From Asterias rubens (Eukaryota > Echinodermata > Asteroidea > Forcipulatida > Asteriidae): 64,000 nucleotides of DNA. The notes beneath the pieces were generated by a model that saw only the letters and a program-made list of their open reading frames with translations, did no database searches and had not been told where the DNA came from. The DNA is taken from the NCBI RefSeq assembly GCF_902459465.1, contig NC_047082.1, positions 10,104,545 through 10,168,544 on the forward strand, read 5' to 3'. Shown piece after piece: positions 10,582-22,500 of the stretch (its first letter is position 1; the number at the start of each line of letters is the position of its first letter). A program made the translations under genes and the position numbers.

Positions 10582-13500
10582 TTGTTGTTGTTCTCGTTCT
10601 CGTGCCGTTAACGTGTTCGTATCTGGTGTTGTTTTGCTGTTGCTGTTGTTGTTGGTCTTGCTGTTGCTGTTGCTGCTGTTGTTGCTATTTATTTGGACAA
10701 TGAAGTAGTGTTAGTTTTTTATTAACTTTTAAAATGTAAGCATTATTTTTTTTCAGACACTCTTCCTGAACCCCATTTTCATTGGGATTTGAGCACAAAG
10801 GTATCGGTACATGACGACGAACCCCTGACCTGTGATGGCGCCACGGTGACGTCAATCTACCCCAATATCGGTGGCATGACAGGCACCGTTAATGGGGGTA
10901 CCCTGGGAGCTGCACATGCTTACGATTCATCTGATCACCTGTGCGCCGTCAGGATTTCTGACCCGCAGCATACTGGTTGGGTAGTTTACGGCTCGGCCGC
11001 CGGGAAGTGCATCTCGAGCACTGTCTGTTGCACCTCGGGGTGGACCTTCGCGTTCTGGATGAGATACCGAAGCACGCCAAGTCCTACAACGAGACATGTC
11101 TTTAACAGTGGAGGGCATACGTCAGCATCGCGAGGTGGTCTGAATGTTTATCTCACCAGGAAATTCGGGCTGATGGTCCGCGGGGCTTTAGGCGGCAAGT
11201 CGTGGGAAATGAAAATGTCGGGTGCATCCACCTTCCCACCGGAAGCATGGACCCACCACTGCTTCACATACGATCTGGTAGAGGGAACGAAGTATTTCAA
11301 AAATGGTGATTTACTTTATTCGCTTGTACCACCTGTAATAAACAGTCCTTCAGAAGACCTTGACGACGTTATCATGTTCGCGCCCACCTCTTTGGGAACC
11401 GGCAATTTTCCCGAAGGAGATTACAGCGATTTCAAGATGTTTTACAGAACATTTAATAACACTGAAGTTCAAAAGTTATACTCAAAAGAAACATCCGGTA
11501 AGTGGTAGTTATCGGTATTATTATATTTACCTGTTTGTACCCACTTCATAACTGTTGAATCACCACCCAAAAGAAATCACAGACGGATATGGAATCCCCA
11601 AAGGGACATGTCAAAAACAGAAATTGTCATATGTATTTTTTCCCCTCCAATTAATCATTCGTTCCCCGAAATGAGTTATTTTGTTTCCTCGAAGTAATGT
11701 TTCGAGGGAACGAAATGTCGAGGTGACGAAATAATATTTCATAGGAACGAATAGCGTTGAATTTTGTTTTACCATGGTACATCTGTTCATTTAGGAGTTC
11801 CGTAGACATATTCGGGCACTAAACAAAGTGTCCGTTTTATGATGTTGCACAATGCAATACGTTTACTGCAACAACCCAGTCCAGCCTTCTCTTGAAGACG
11901 ACCAGGTTTTACTGTTTGAAACGTCGAGGTGTTAAACCACCGGTTCTTCTCGGAACCACCACTTTTCAAAAAGGTTTATGCACACAATATCATCTCAAAT
12001 TTCACGGGATAAAATTTACCTGGCCAGTGTTTCACTTGATATTATTTGAAATAGTAGTTTGTACTTGTATTTCCGCAGGCATAAAACAAAACTCAAATAA
12101 AAAAGATAACAAATGAACACATTCCTAAATTGTTTTCAACTTGTTTTAACTTGTGTATGGATGGCTTTACAAAAAGAAGCTACCGAAATCACAGAACAGA
12201 ATATGAAACAGCCTCTTCATAGTTTAACCATAAGGTAATAAGTGAGTGGTAGCACGGCGTCAAGTCAATTTGAGACTTTTGATCGCTATAGTTGCCGCAG
12301 ACCTACATGTAAAACTACATTGTTTACGTAGATCTTAGCATGGGCACAACCCCGAGAACAAAGGATTGACCTTGTAAGTCTGCTGCCACCCAGCGTCCCA
12401 AAAGTCCACCATTATTATAGTATTTGGCGTTTTCCATTCGTATTTGTATCAGACTAACCTGCTTCCACCAAAACTTTACATTGTGTTTGTCTAGGAGGAG
12501 TGATGTAAATCCTTAATCAAAAATCCAGACTTCCCAGTGCAATTCGATATGACATTTTGTAAAAGATATTTGGATTAATTTATTTTCTTTCGTTTTTTAC
12601 ATTCATTGTGTGCTTAAAATTAAGTTACACTACACTCTTTAACAAACTCTTTATTTATTTTTCTTTCAGAATCAACTTTATTGATCCACTACTTGCGTAA
12701 ACACAGCCACAGTGACAGTTTCGATGTGGAGATCGAATGCTTAGCAAAGGCAGGACGATCCCCTAACATCACCTGGTATCGCTCGGACGACGGAGACCAC
12801 TTCAGCGTGGTGTCTCCTTCATCAGGAGACGTTGCTATCTTCGAAAGCTCCCCCAACAGCTACAGGCGGCGCTCTCTGCTAATGGTCCGCGGACTGTCAT
12901 TCGCAACCGATGTCATTTTTGTTTGTGAAGCTTTAGATGGCAGAACTGGAGGAGCGGTGTCCAAAATCGTAACAATTCCAAAACGTAAGTAGGGACGTCT
13001 TATGTAGTATGTGTAATTGGAGACTTTGGAACGCTAGGTGGCAGCAGACTTACCAAGTAAATTTCCATTGTGTACGTTGTTATGAGCACCCGCACATTAC
13101 AGAGAACAATGGATTCACCTCTGCTGTCACCTAGGGTCCCAAAAGTCTCACATTGCCTACAACGCTTGCATTAGCCTGGACATCTGACTTTACACTTCGA
13201 GGTTCGTGAATAACGCCAGAGAGTGGCCTCTAGCCCTAGGTCAATCCCCGTCCATAAACACCTTTCACCTAGACCCATATGCAGACGGCCGCAAATGCAG
13301 AGCTGCCAAACGTCACCTCGGACTAATCAAAACACAGAATAGAAAGCTTACGTGACTCTTCTACTTGTATCCAATGAAATGATTGTATCCAATGAAATCA
13401 CTGGTTCTGAAAAGCAAGTACTTGTATTTATCCTTGCGTATAAAAACAAGGGACCAGTCTACGCTTGCATAAACTGCAACTTCATTTTTAAGTGTGTGTT

Positions 13501-16500
13501 TATGGGTTACAGGTAGCATGTACTGGACGCCTTGGTTAAGCGCTGATGACCCGGCCGACGGGGACGACGTTGAAACGCTGACGGCTCAAAAACAGGTGAG
13601 GCATTATACATTCCTCTAAACTCGTTGTATATATAAATTTTACAAACAAACATATCTTCAAACTATAGCGACACTAGAATGTCTATATTTAATTTGTACT
13701 TTTGTCTTATCTGGTGAAAAACGTCTATGACGAATGGGACTCAGATCAGCGACACTTAAAATAAAAGTACACTCTAAAAACAGTGCTTTAGATTTTCAAC
13801 ACATTTCTAAGCATAAGTTTTGTACCCACTTTGTTCACATGTTTATCCTAAAATATGTTTAGATTCTTGGGTGGGTTTGAATCCTACAAACCATGTAAGC
13901 AGGTGTCAAATGATAAACTTATTCAAACATGTTTACAAAAAGGGGTTCCACAAATGTGTTGAAACTCTAGACACTGTTTTTACAGTGTTGTATCCCCCAA
14001 ACACAAAGGCAGCAGGTTAATTTGGTTTTGCATTAGTTTCAACTATTGTAATATTCCAAATCGTTGACTGTCCGTTCCAAAGGTTTACGATTTGCTCTGC
14101 AATATCCCGAGTGACATCCAGTGTCGTACACTTTATGACGACGTATCGTCCACTCAGACCGGGCAGATTCTTGACATCAACTGCACGGTATCAACTGGTT
14201 TAGATTGCCGAGGAGCTTCCCAGAGCATTGAAGACGGTCGATCATGTTATGACTACGAGGTTCGGTATTCGTGTCCAGAGTGTGAGTAGACTTCGTAATT
14301 TCCTGCGTATAAGGCGCTCGACGAACAAAGCGCAGTGCCCTTAAATTACCAAATTAAAATTAACCTGTTAACATATATAAGGCGCATCGTCGACGAACAT
14401 GACGTGACCCAAGCGTAAGGTGCTTACTACTCCTAGATTGGGAGATTTTGAAGAGAATATTTGTTGTTTATCCAGGTATATTGTATCTTGAAAAACAACA
14501 AGTTAAAAATGTACGCAGGTTTCAATGTGGCTAAATGGTATAGATGTACATGTACTTTTAGCTGACATTTAATCTGAACTGTCATTCTTTCACTACCTAT
14601 AGCTACATTTCAGTGGACCGACTGGTACGACACGAGTGATCCAACAGGCTCGATGGAGGATGAGTCTCTCGCTACACATAAGTTGCAGGTAATTTTAAAA
14701 ACTTCTGTTGGGGTGGGGTGGGAGCGATGTTATCTTTATACCAAGTTTGTTTCATGTCTGCAACCTTCGTCGGGAACATAGTCTATAGTCCCGCATGAAG
14801 GCCGAGTCATACTGCAGCGATAACGAAAACGATAAAGATAACGACGCAAATAGAACACATTCTATTGGTTGAATTGCTCCACGCAGGATACGCCATCGCT
14901 TATTTAACCAACCGAGGGCATTCATTTTTTACGTTCTCGTTTTCATTCTCGTTATCGAGGCCCGTGTGACCGGGCCTTTTCTCTCAAAGTGTAAAACGAC
15001 AAAGTGTTATTATTATACATGTATATACTTGACATATAAGATTACGATAGTCAGATTTTTCCTAACCCCGGATTCAACCAATCCAGTACCTTGATATTAA
15101 AATCTCATATATTATCAGCCTTACCCAGATTTGTGCATTCAGCCATTCAGTGCCGAGTGTCGAATCAAAGGAACCAATCAAGACATCTCTATTAGGATAG
15201 TCAGATTGTTCCTAATCTTCCAGAAGTTCAATGTTTACATCACGGTTTTCTTTTATCAGTCTTACCCAGATTTGTGCGTCCAGCCAATCGGTGCAGAGTG
15301 TCGAATCAAAGGAACCAATGAAGACATCCTTACCAGTGGGATTATTCCAGAGACTCCGTATCTTTGTAACGCAAACGGATTCCGCTGCCAAGATGCAAAT
15401 AATACTATTCCTTGTCCAGACGTTGAGGTGCGCTACAGATGCCCGACTACATTAGGTATAGTTGTCTACGTTGCTTTTTCAAATACTTGAAGTTTGTTGC
15501 ATGTACTTGACCACATTCTTTTTTTAAAATACTTTCCGGTTTGTTGATGATGTTTTTGTTGGTGTTGTTGTCGTCATCGTCGTGGTCGTGGTCGTGGTCG
15601 TTCTCGTCGTCGTCGTGATTGTCGTCGTGATTGTCGTCGTGTTTGCAAACTAAAGGGCTTGATACATTTGGTATGTCAAGTTTTTGGCCATGTTGACATG
15701 AATTCCTACTCATTTGGAATGAAGATGTATGTAAATTAATTCACCTCTAGAAGTTGCAGTTTTCGTCAAGTTTTTAAGAAACAAAAGTGCAAATCACAGA
15801 GCAATATTTTCAGGAGAGTTGCGTAAATCCGTTGCACAATGCTAAACTGATTTTCGTCTCACTGAGGCATGATTTTTTTTGAGAATTGTTTTATCTCGTT
15901 TCTCAAATTCTACAGCACCTCAGCAGTAAATTAAGGGAAACTTTCTACTATCATTATCTTTAAAACGTGTAGGTTTAATGTAAATCTGTGGACATTAGTG
16001 TTTTGTTTCGTACACAAAGAACCTAAACCCTTTTGTTTTTTGTTCATTAAATTTGATGTATACTTTTCTGTGTCCAAATTTAGTGACGCATCTTCAAGTC
16101 AACAGTTTACAGAAGATTAGCCACCACCTAGATCCCAATCTTAGGCTGCAGTGTGACGTCACCGAAGGCATTCCAGTGTCATCCTCCTTCTCGACGGAGT
16201 GGCTGTGGCTGGATCGATCCCAGTCCCAAGCTGCCGTGCCGATATCGCCAGGTGGCGATATCACGATTACACCCCTCACATCGCATACCTCTGTCTTGAA
16301 GATCGACGATTTTGCCAGTAGTGTATTCACCAACAGGACGCTGGTTTGCATCGCGAGAGACGGGATTGTAAAAGATGCAAAAACGATTGCAGCAATTAAA
16401 CTGCGTAAGTAACAATTTATTCGAGAGTATCAGTGGCCAATTTCACCAAGATTTATAGCCTATTGCGCTACTACAACACCTTAAAGACCATGACTTTGTG

Positions 16501-19500
16501 CTATCTAAAGTATTCGGAAGCATACTTGAACACGTAGCTCCAGTTTGAAAATTGTATTATGGAAAACAGCGCACTTGGACCTCGCGGTAACAGGCGCTAT
16601 ATAAGAATGATGAATTATAAATTTTTAACTATTAAGCTGTTGACGCATATACATAACAGAAACGGCAACAATTACACATATTCTTAAAGGCAGTGAACAC
16701 TATTGGTAATTACTCAAAACAATTATCATCATAAAACCTTTCTTGATTACGAGTAATGGGGAGAGGTTGATGGTATAAAACGTTGTGAGAAACAGCTCCC
16801 TCTGAAGTGACGCAGTTTTCGAGAAAGAAGTAATTTTAGACGAATTTGATTTCGAGACCTCAAGTTTAGAATTCGAGGTCTCGAAATCAAGCATCAGAAA
16901 GCACACAACTTCGTGTGACAAGGGTGTTTTTTCTTTCATTATTATCTCGCAAACTCGACGACCGATTGAGCTCAAATTTTCACAGGTTTGTTATTTTATG
17001 CATATGTTGAGATACACCAAGTGAGAAGACTGGTCTTTGACAATTACCAATAGTGTCCACTGTCTTTAAGAAGGTTTCGGTCCATTTCCAAGATGACAGT
17101 TGGACACCTTTAGCCCTTCGTCACGAGTTACTCTTTACCCTATATAAGACGCGCCTCGTCTTTAATATGCAGCCACATAAGTATTGAGGACTTCTTTACA
17201 ACCTCAAAGAAATGTTTTTAAGCCTTCCGTCTTCTTCTTCCTTCAATTTTTTCCTCTGATTTGTTTTCTGTGTAGTAAAACAAAGTCCAAATAAAGGTGT
17301 TTTTTTTTATTTACGGATCAAATAATGAAAGTTCTCTCAAATCCGCTTATTGTTGTGTTTTTTTCAATTAACAAATTACTGTTTTGGTTTGTTTAATGCA
17401 GCATCTGAATGCGAGGCTCCCATCGGCATATCAAGTGACCAGATTCAGCTGAGTCAAATTTCACCGTCTTCAGTGAAATCTGAACCTTTCAAGGTATCGT
17501 TCAGTTGGCATTATTTCTTGACTCACTCATCACTTATTCTTTGTGTTCGTCGTCATTTCTAACTGCCCATGGTATTTTTGGTTTAAGTGACGTTTGAAGC
17601 TCTGCATGGTGTGGAAAATAACAGGGTCAGTAAACTTGCTTTTTTACCAACAAGGCTCAAAAAACAAAACTGTTTGAAGGCGCGCAAGATTTGCACGCAT
17701 CAATCTCATGGCGAAGATTACGAGCATCTTGGCAGATCTTGGTAGAAGCGTCTACCTTGATGAAGTTGACCCATACACTGTTATAAATTGCACTTATGTA
17801 CAGGGCCCCATTCCATAAATCCTGTAAGCACAACAATTTGCTAAGCATGAAATTTCTTCCTTAATAAAAACAGGATTACCAACCAAATGTCCTCGTTATT
17901 TTCATGATACAGCTGAATGCTATAGTAACAAGCAATATGCAATTAATTAAAGTTTGATTGGTAATCTTGTTTTTATCAAGGAAGAAATTTCATGCTAAGC
18001 AAATTAACGTGCTTACAGGCTTTATGAAATTGGTCCATGATGAACCTCACGCACATGCCGATGCCTTGTTGATCATAGCTCCATTATAGAGTGAACTCTT
18101 GTGAACATCCTTTCTATATTGCTATCTCGATATCACGGAATCAATGTTGAAAATGTGTTTCGTTTTCAGATTCCTCGCGTCAATGGTTTGGACGCGTGGG
18201 TACCAGCTGTCAGCGATACATCTCAGATGCTTGATTTCGATCTTGGTGTGGAATATGAAGTACGTCCCCCCCTCCTTCTCTCTTTCCTTCTATATTCGCC
18301 TCCTAGTACAATCTTCTTCAATCGTTTTAACCCTCCGGCTCAGTATCAGAACTGTTAAATTTTTGTTTCCCGGTTGCCCATATTTTGAAATCGGTTTGAT
18401 AAGAGGGCAAGACGTTTAGTTTTTTGTAACAACTTATTTATCAATGTTTATTATAGATAACCGGTATTGCAGTACAAGGCGATCCGCCAACTGACAGCCC
18501 TACCTCTATGGTAACGGAGCTAGACCTGTATCGTAAAGACAATGGCTCCGCTACATGGATACAAGTATGTAATATCTCGTATTGTATAATTGCTGGTTTT
18601 TGATGTACAACATCAGAATCTCTGATGAGATTCGATTTGAGACAAAGTATTGGAACTCCTGAACACTCAAGTAAAAGAGAAACCCATGTAGGAATTACAC
18701 AAATGCGGGATCCAGTAGGATTGTTTTGTGTGGTTGACTGGGGAGGGGTGCTGTAAAATTTAAAAACTTGGCATGATCAATCTCTTTTTATTTACTTTGC
18801 CTTTTAAGGTTATTTGTATTGCTGTCTGCTTCAGTTTGTGGGAAGATTCGTCCAATTTGAAGCTGTGAAAATGTTACTTGGTGGAATAACCCCATTCAAA
18901 AATAATCAGTCAACAATCATTTAATCAATCTATCAATCGAGCAAGCAATGAAAACATTAATTAATCAATCAATCAATCATTCATTCAATGAGTACTTGTA
19001 AATGAATAACTGTACAAAGAAAAACAAATTTGTTTCAATAAAAAACAAACAAATAATCATAAACAAATTAACAGAATACAATTTAAAATAAAATGGAAAA
19101 GTAACGAAAAGTACAAAAATATTTATAAAACTCAGAAAAATACAATTAGAATAGACAAATATTCACATCTAAATTAACAGCCGACAATCTCATTCGTTAC
19201 GATGTCTCATTCCAGCCTCTACGCATCGTAACTGCTGCTTTCAATGGAGGTCAAGCAAGCTACAATACTCTAGATCCTAACATCACCACGAGGTTTCTAC
19301 GGTTCAACCCAAGACTGTGGCAAGGTAGTGAAATCATGATGAAAGTGGAGATCTACGGCTGCGCAGTGGGAGGTATGTGACACGTCTTCAACATTTGTTT
19401 TAAACCCCAAGTGCCCAAAAGTCCATTTGGGACGCATTCTACCATTCCAGGGGCGGACCCATGAATATGTGCACGGGTGGGGTCAGGTACACACCAGACT

Positions 19501-22500
19501 AAGGCCCGTGATCGTCAATGCAATGGGAAATTCATTTGAGACAGCGGACCAGTGTATGTTGTAAAAACTCCAGCTGGTAAACGACCTTGCCTTTGCAACT
19601 CACTCTTTCAATTATGCCTCTCACGCGTCCTCTCCTGTTCTCTCCTGTGTCTCGAGGGTTTTTATTTATGGCTCTCATACACTTAGTCCTTGTGGGTCGA
19701 TCTGTGGCTGTATGTCAAAGTTAGCCTTTTACGTGCCTGCGTCCTGACCACAATGTAGCCGTATCCTGCGTATCTCAGCTTCCCAGCTGCAAGTATAGGG
19801 CCTAATTTCATAGAGCTGCTTAAGCAAAAAAATTGCTTATTTACACATGTTACCGGCCAAAAATTCATGCCATATACATTGCTTGTGACTGGTATTTAGC
19901 TGTTGTTTACTTAGCCTAACAATTGAGTGAAGTCTTGGCCGGTAATCTGGTTTTACTAAGCAAGGTTTTTGCTTAAGCAATTTTTTTTGCTTAAGCAGCT
20001 CTATGAACTTGGGCCCAGATGGCTAACCTCCTGATTTAGTATTCTTCATGTTATTTTAATTATTCAGCTTTTTCATGTTTGATGCATGGATTATATAGAA
20101 GAGTCAGCAATTCTAACTTCACTCTTTCTCTCCATCGATTGCAGAGCCTACACTAAGAATTATGGAACTAACTAAAAAGTATGACGTCTTTACCAATAAC
20201 TTCACCTTCACGTGCCGGGCTGAGCATTACCCTGTACCCAACATCACGTGGCTGGCTGATAATGCATCGATATCAGCACAAGAGGGCGTCTTTCAAATCT
20301 CTGAATACGATGGCGTGTTCCCCACCAAGGTGTCTGTATTGACTCTGATTGGTTTCCAGCCAGCCAATGACAGCGTGGAGTTTGCCTGCCAGGCCACGGC
20401 AGGAGCTGATACCGTGGTTGAACGCATTAACACACAATACAGTGAGTAGACACTTTTGATTTATTAATTTGACAGGAAGAATCGATCTAAATCGAAGTAA
20501 AATCTTTTTGAGTATAACACGACCGGAGCATACTGATCAAAACGTTGAGTCGTTAACCAGCGGTCCCTTTCAGAATAAATACTACTCAAAAAGAGATATT
20601 CAAATGCTGTTACCACAAACCTCTCTTAGTCGTTTTAAATCTATAATTAAATGACAATTCAATGAAGTGAAATTTCTCTGTAGAAGTTTCTTCGTTGATC
20701 TAAGAGGAGAAAATTGCATGTTGGTTTACATAATGGTGTTTGAAACAAACATATGTTGACTCATTGAAGCATGACTATACGAATTATACATACTTTTGCA
20801 TACAAACTATACTACCATTTCAAGATGCAAAAAACATATTTGGTATTTTATTATCATTATAGGTTTCACTGGCTCCGTGTCAGTTACCGCTGACTCACCT
20901 GTATATTTTGGCAGTGAAGTAAACATGACTTGTACAGCTTCCGGTGACGACATTTACGTCATAGAGTGGAGTAAACGCTCGAACGGGTCGAGCGCACCGT
21001 TCAGTCCACTCAGTGCAGGCGGACGGTTCGACATAGTGAACGTAGAAAACAGCGCTACTGACTGGGACTCAACTCTTACGATAAAGCAATTTGTTGAAGT
21101 AGATGATGGAGAGTACGCATGTCAAGTGAACTCTGACACTGCCAGGGACGTCACGGTCGTGATTGGCAGTAAGTGTCCATTTCCAAAATATTGGAAAGTG
21201 TTATAAGAAAAAAGAGGTACACTTTTATCCAGAAAGATGTTTTCTTCCATAGAAGGTTTTTGTTTTGTGTTTTTTTTCTTCTTTTTTTTGCTGGCTCAGT
21301 TTAACCACTTTACTTCAATTGAAGGCTTTGGAACGCTAGGTGGCAGCAAATATACCAGGTAAATTTCCATTGTAACGTAGTTCTGAACATGCGCAAACTA
21401 CAGAGAACAATAGATTTACCCGGTAAGTCTGCTGCCACCAAGCGTCCCTAAAGTCCCTCGGCTATTTTCATCTGTTTTGTTCATTGACTAAATTCTCTCC
21501 ACTTCTCCAGAGAGTGGTATGAGATTTGGATCGCAAAGCGCCATCTACGACGAGAACACAAATACGTACCGACTGGAATGTGAAGTGCTCTACTCGAATC
21601 TCATTCCCGACGTCACGTGGTTAACTCCCAGCCTTGAATCAGTGAATCAGACGACAGGAAGACATGAGGTTAGACTTACCGTGTGTTTTTGGTTTGAACA
21701 TTTTTTTCAAAGGAAATTTATTTTGGGGTAAACCATCCCTATTGCTCTAGGAGTGTACTTTAAAGGGTTTGGGTACTTGTTGTAGGATCCAAAGCACACT
21801 GTCCATAGATTTGAATTAAACTTTACACAGTTTGAAGATAATGATGGCTTCCCATAAATATTACTTGCGGAGGTGCTGTAGTTTTTGAGATATGAGAAAA
21901 CAGTCACGAAAATAACTTTCGTCCCAGGAGACGAACATTATTTTAGCATGTAAAACGTTATCAGTAGGCCTATGGTACAATACAATTTTCAACATTATTG
22001 AAAGCGCCCGAGCCTTATCATGTCAAACGAGGCACTTTAAAGTGGTTTTGTAGCATGCACAGCAGTTTGTTGCCTCTAAGGTGCCTTAAAAGCTACCGCG
22101 AGTAAAGGCCCCTATATTAATTCCACCACTGGTTCCGAAAAGGGCACAGGTTTTAAAGTTGTTATACTGTTGACTAATGGTTAAATCTGTTCTTATTATC
22201 TATGTGTAGATTCAGTCAACAAATGTTGGATTTTCTGCCAAGCAATATCTGTTACTGATACACCAGTACCAACACAATGTGGATGATGGTAGCTACGTGT
22301 GCACCGCAGAGGTTGCAGCGACCGGGGAATCCATCAGTGAAACGCTTGCAGCTTCATACGGTAAAGAAAATCAGACACTCAAAATCTGGGGGTTGGGGGT
22401 TTGACATTTTACGCATCCGAAAATTATTGGCACACCGGTATGGCTAGACTTGATTCAAGTCCCATTATCGTGTGAGAGGTCCCTCAGCAAGTAACCCCCC

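Noticed and set aside
10260-10708. Long open frames on both strands (Arg/Gln-, Asp/Asn-, Val- or Leu/Ser-rich)
   Set aside because: They are translations of the GTCGTT/GTTGTT microsatellite, which has no stop codons in several frames.
15447-15713. Asp/His-rich minus-strand frame
   Set aside because: Translation of the GTC microsatellite antisense to a gene B intron.
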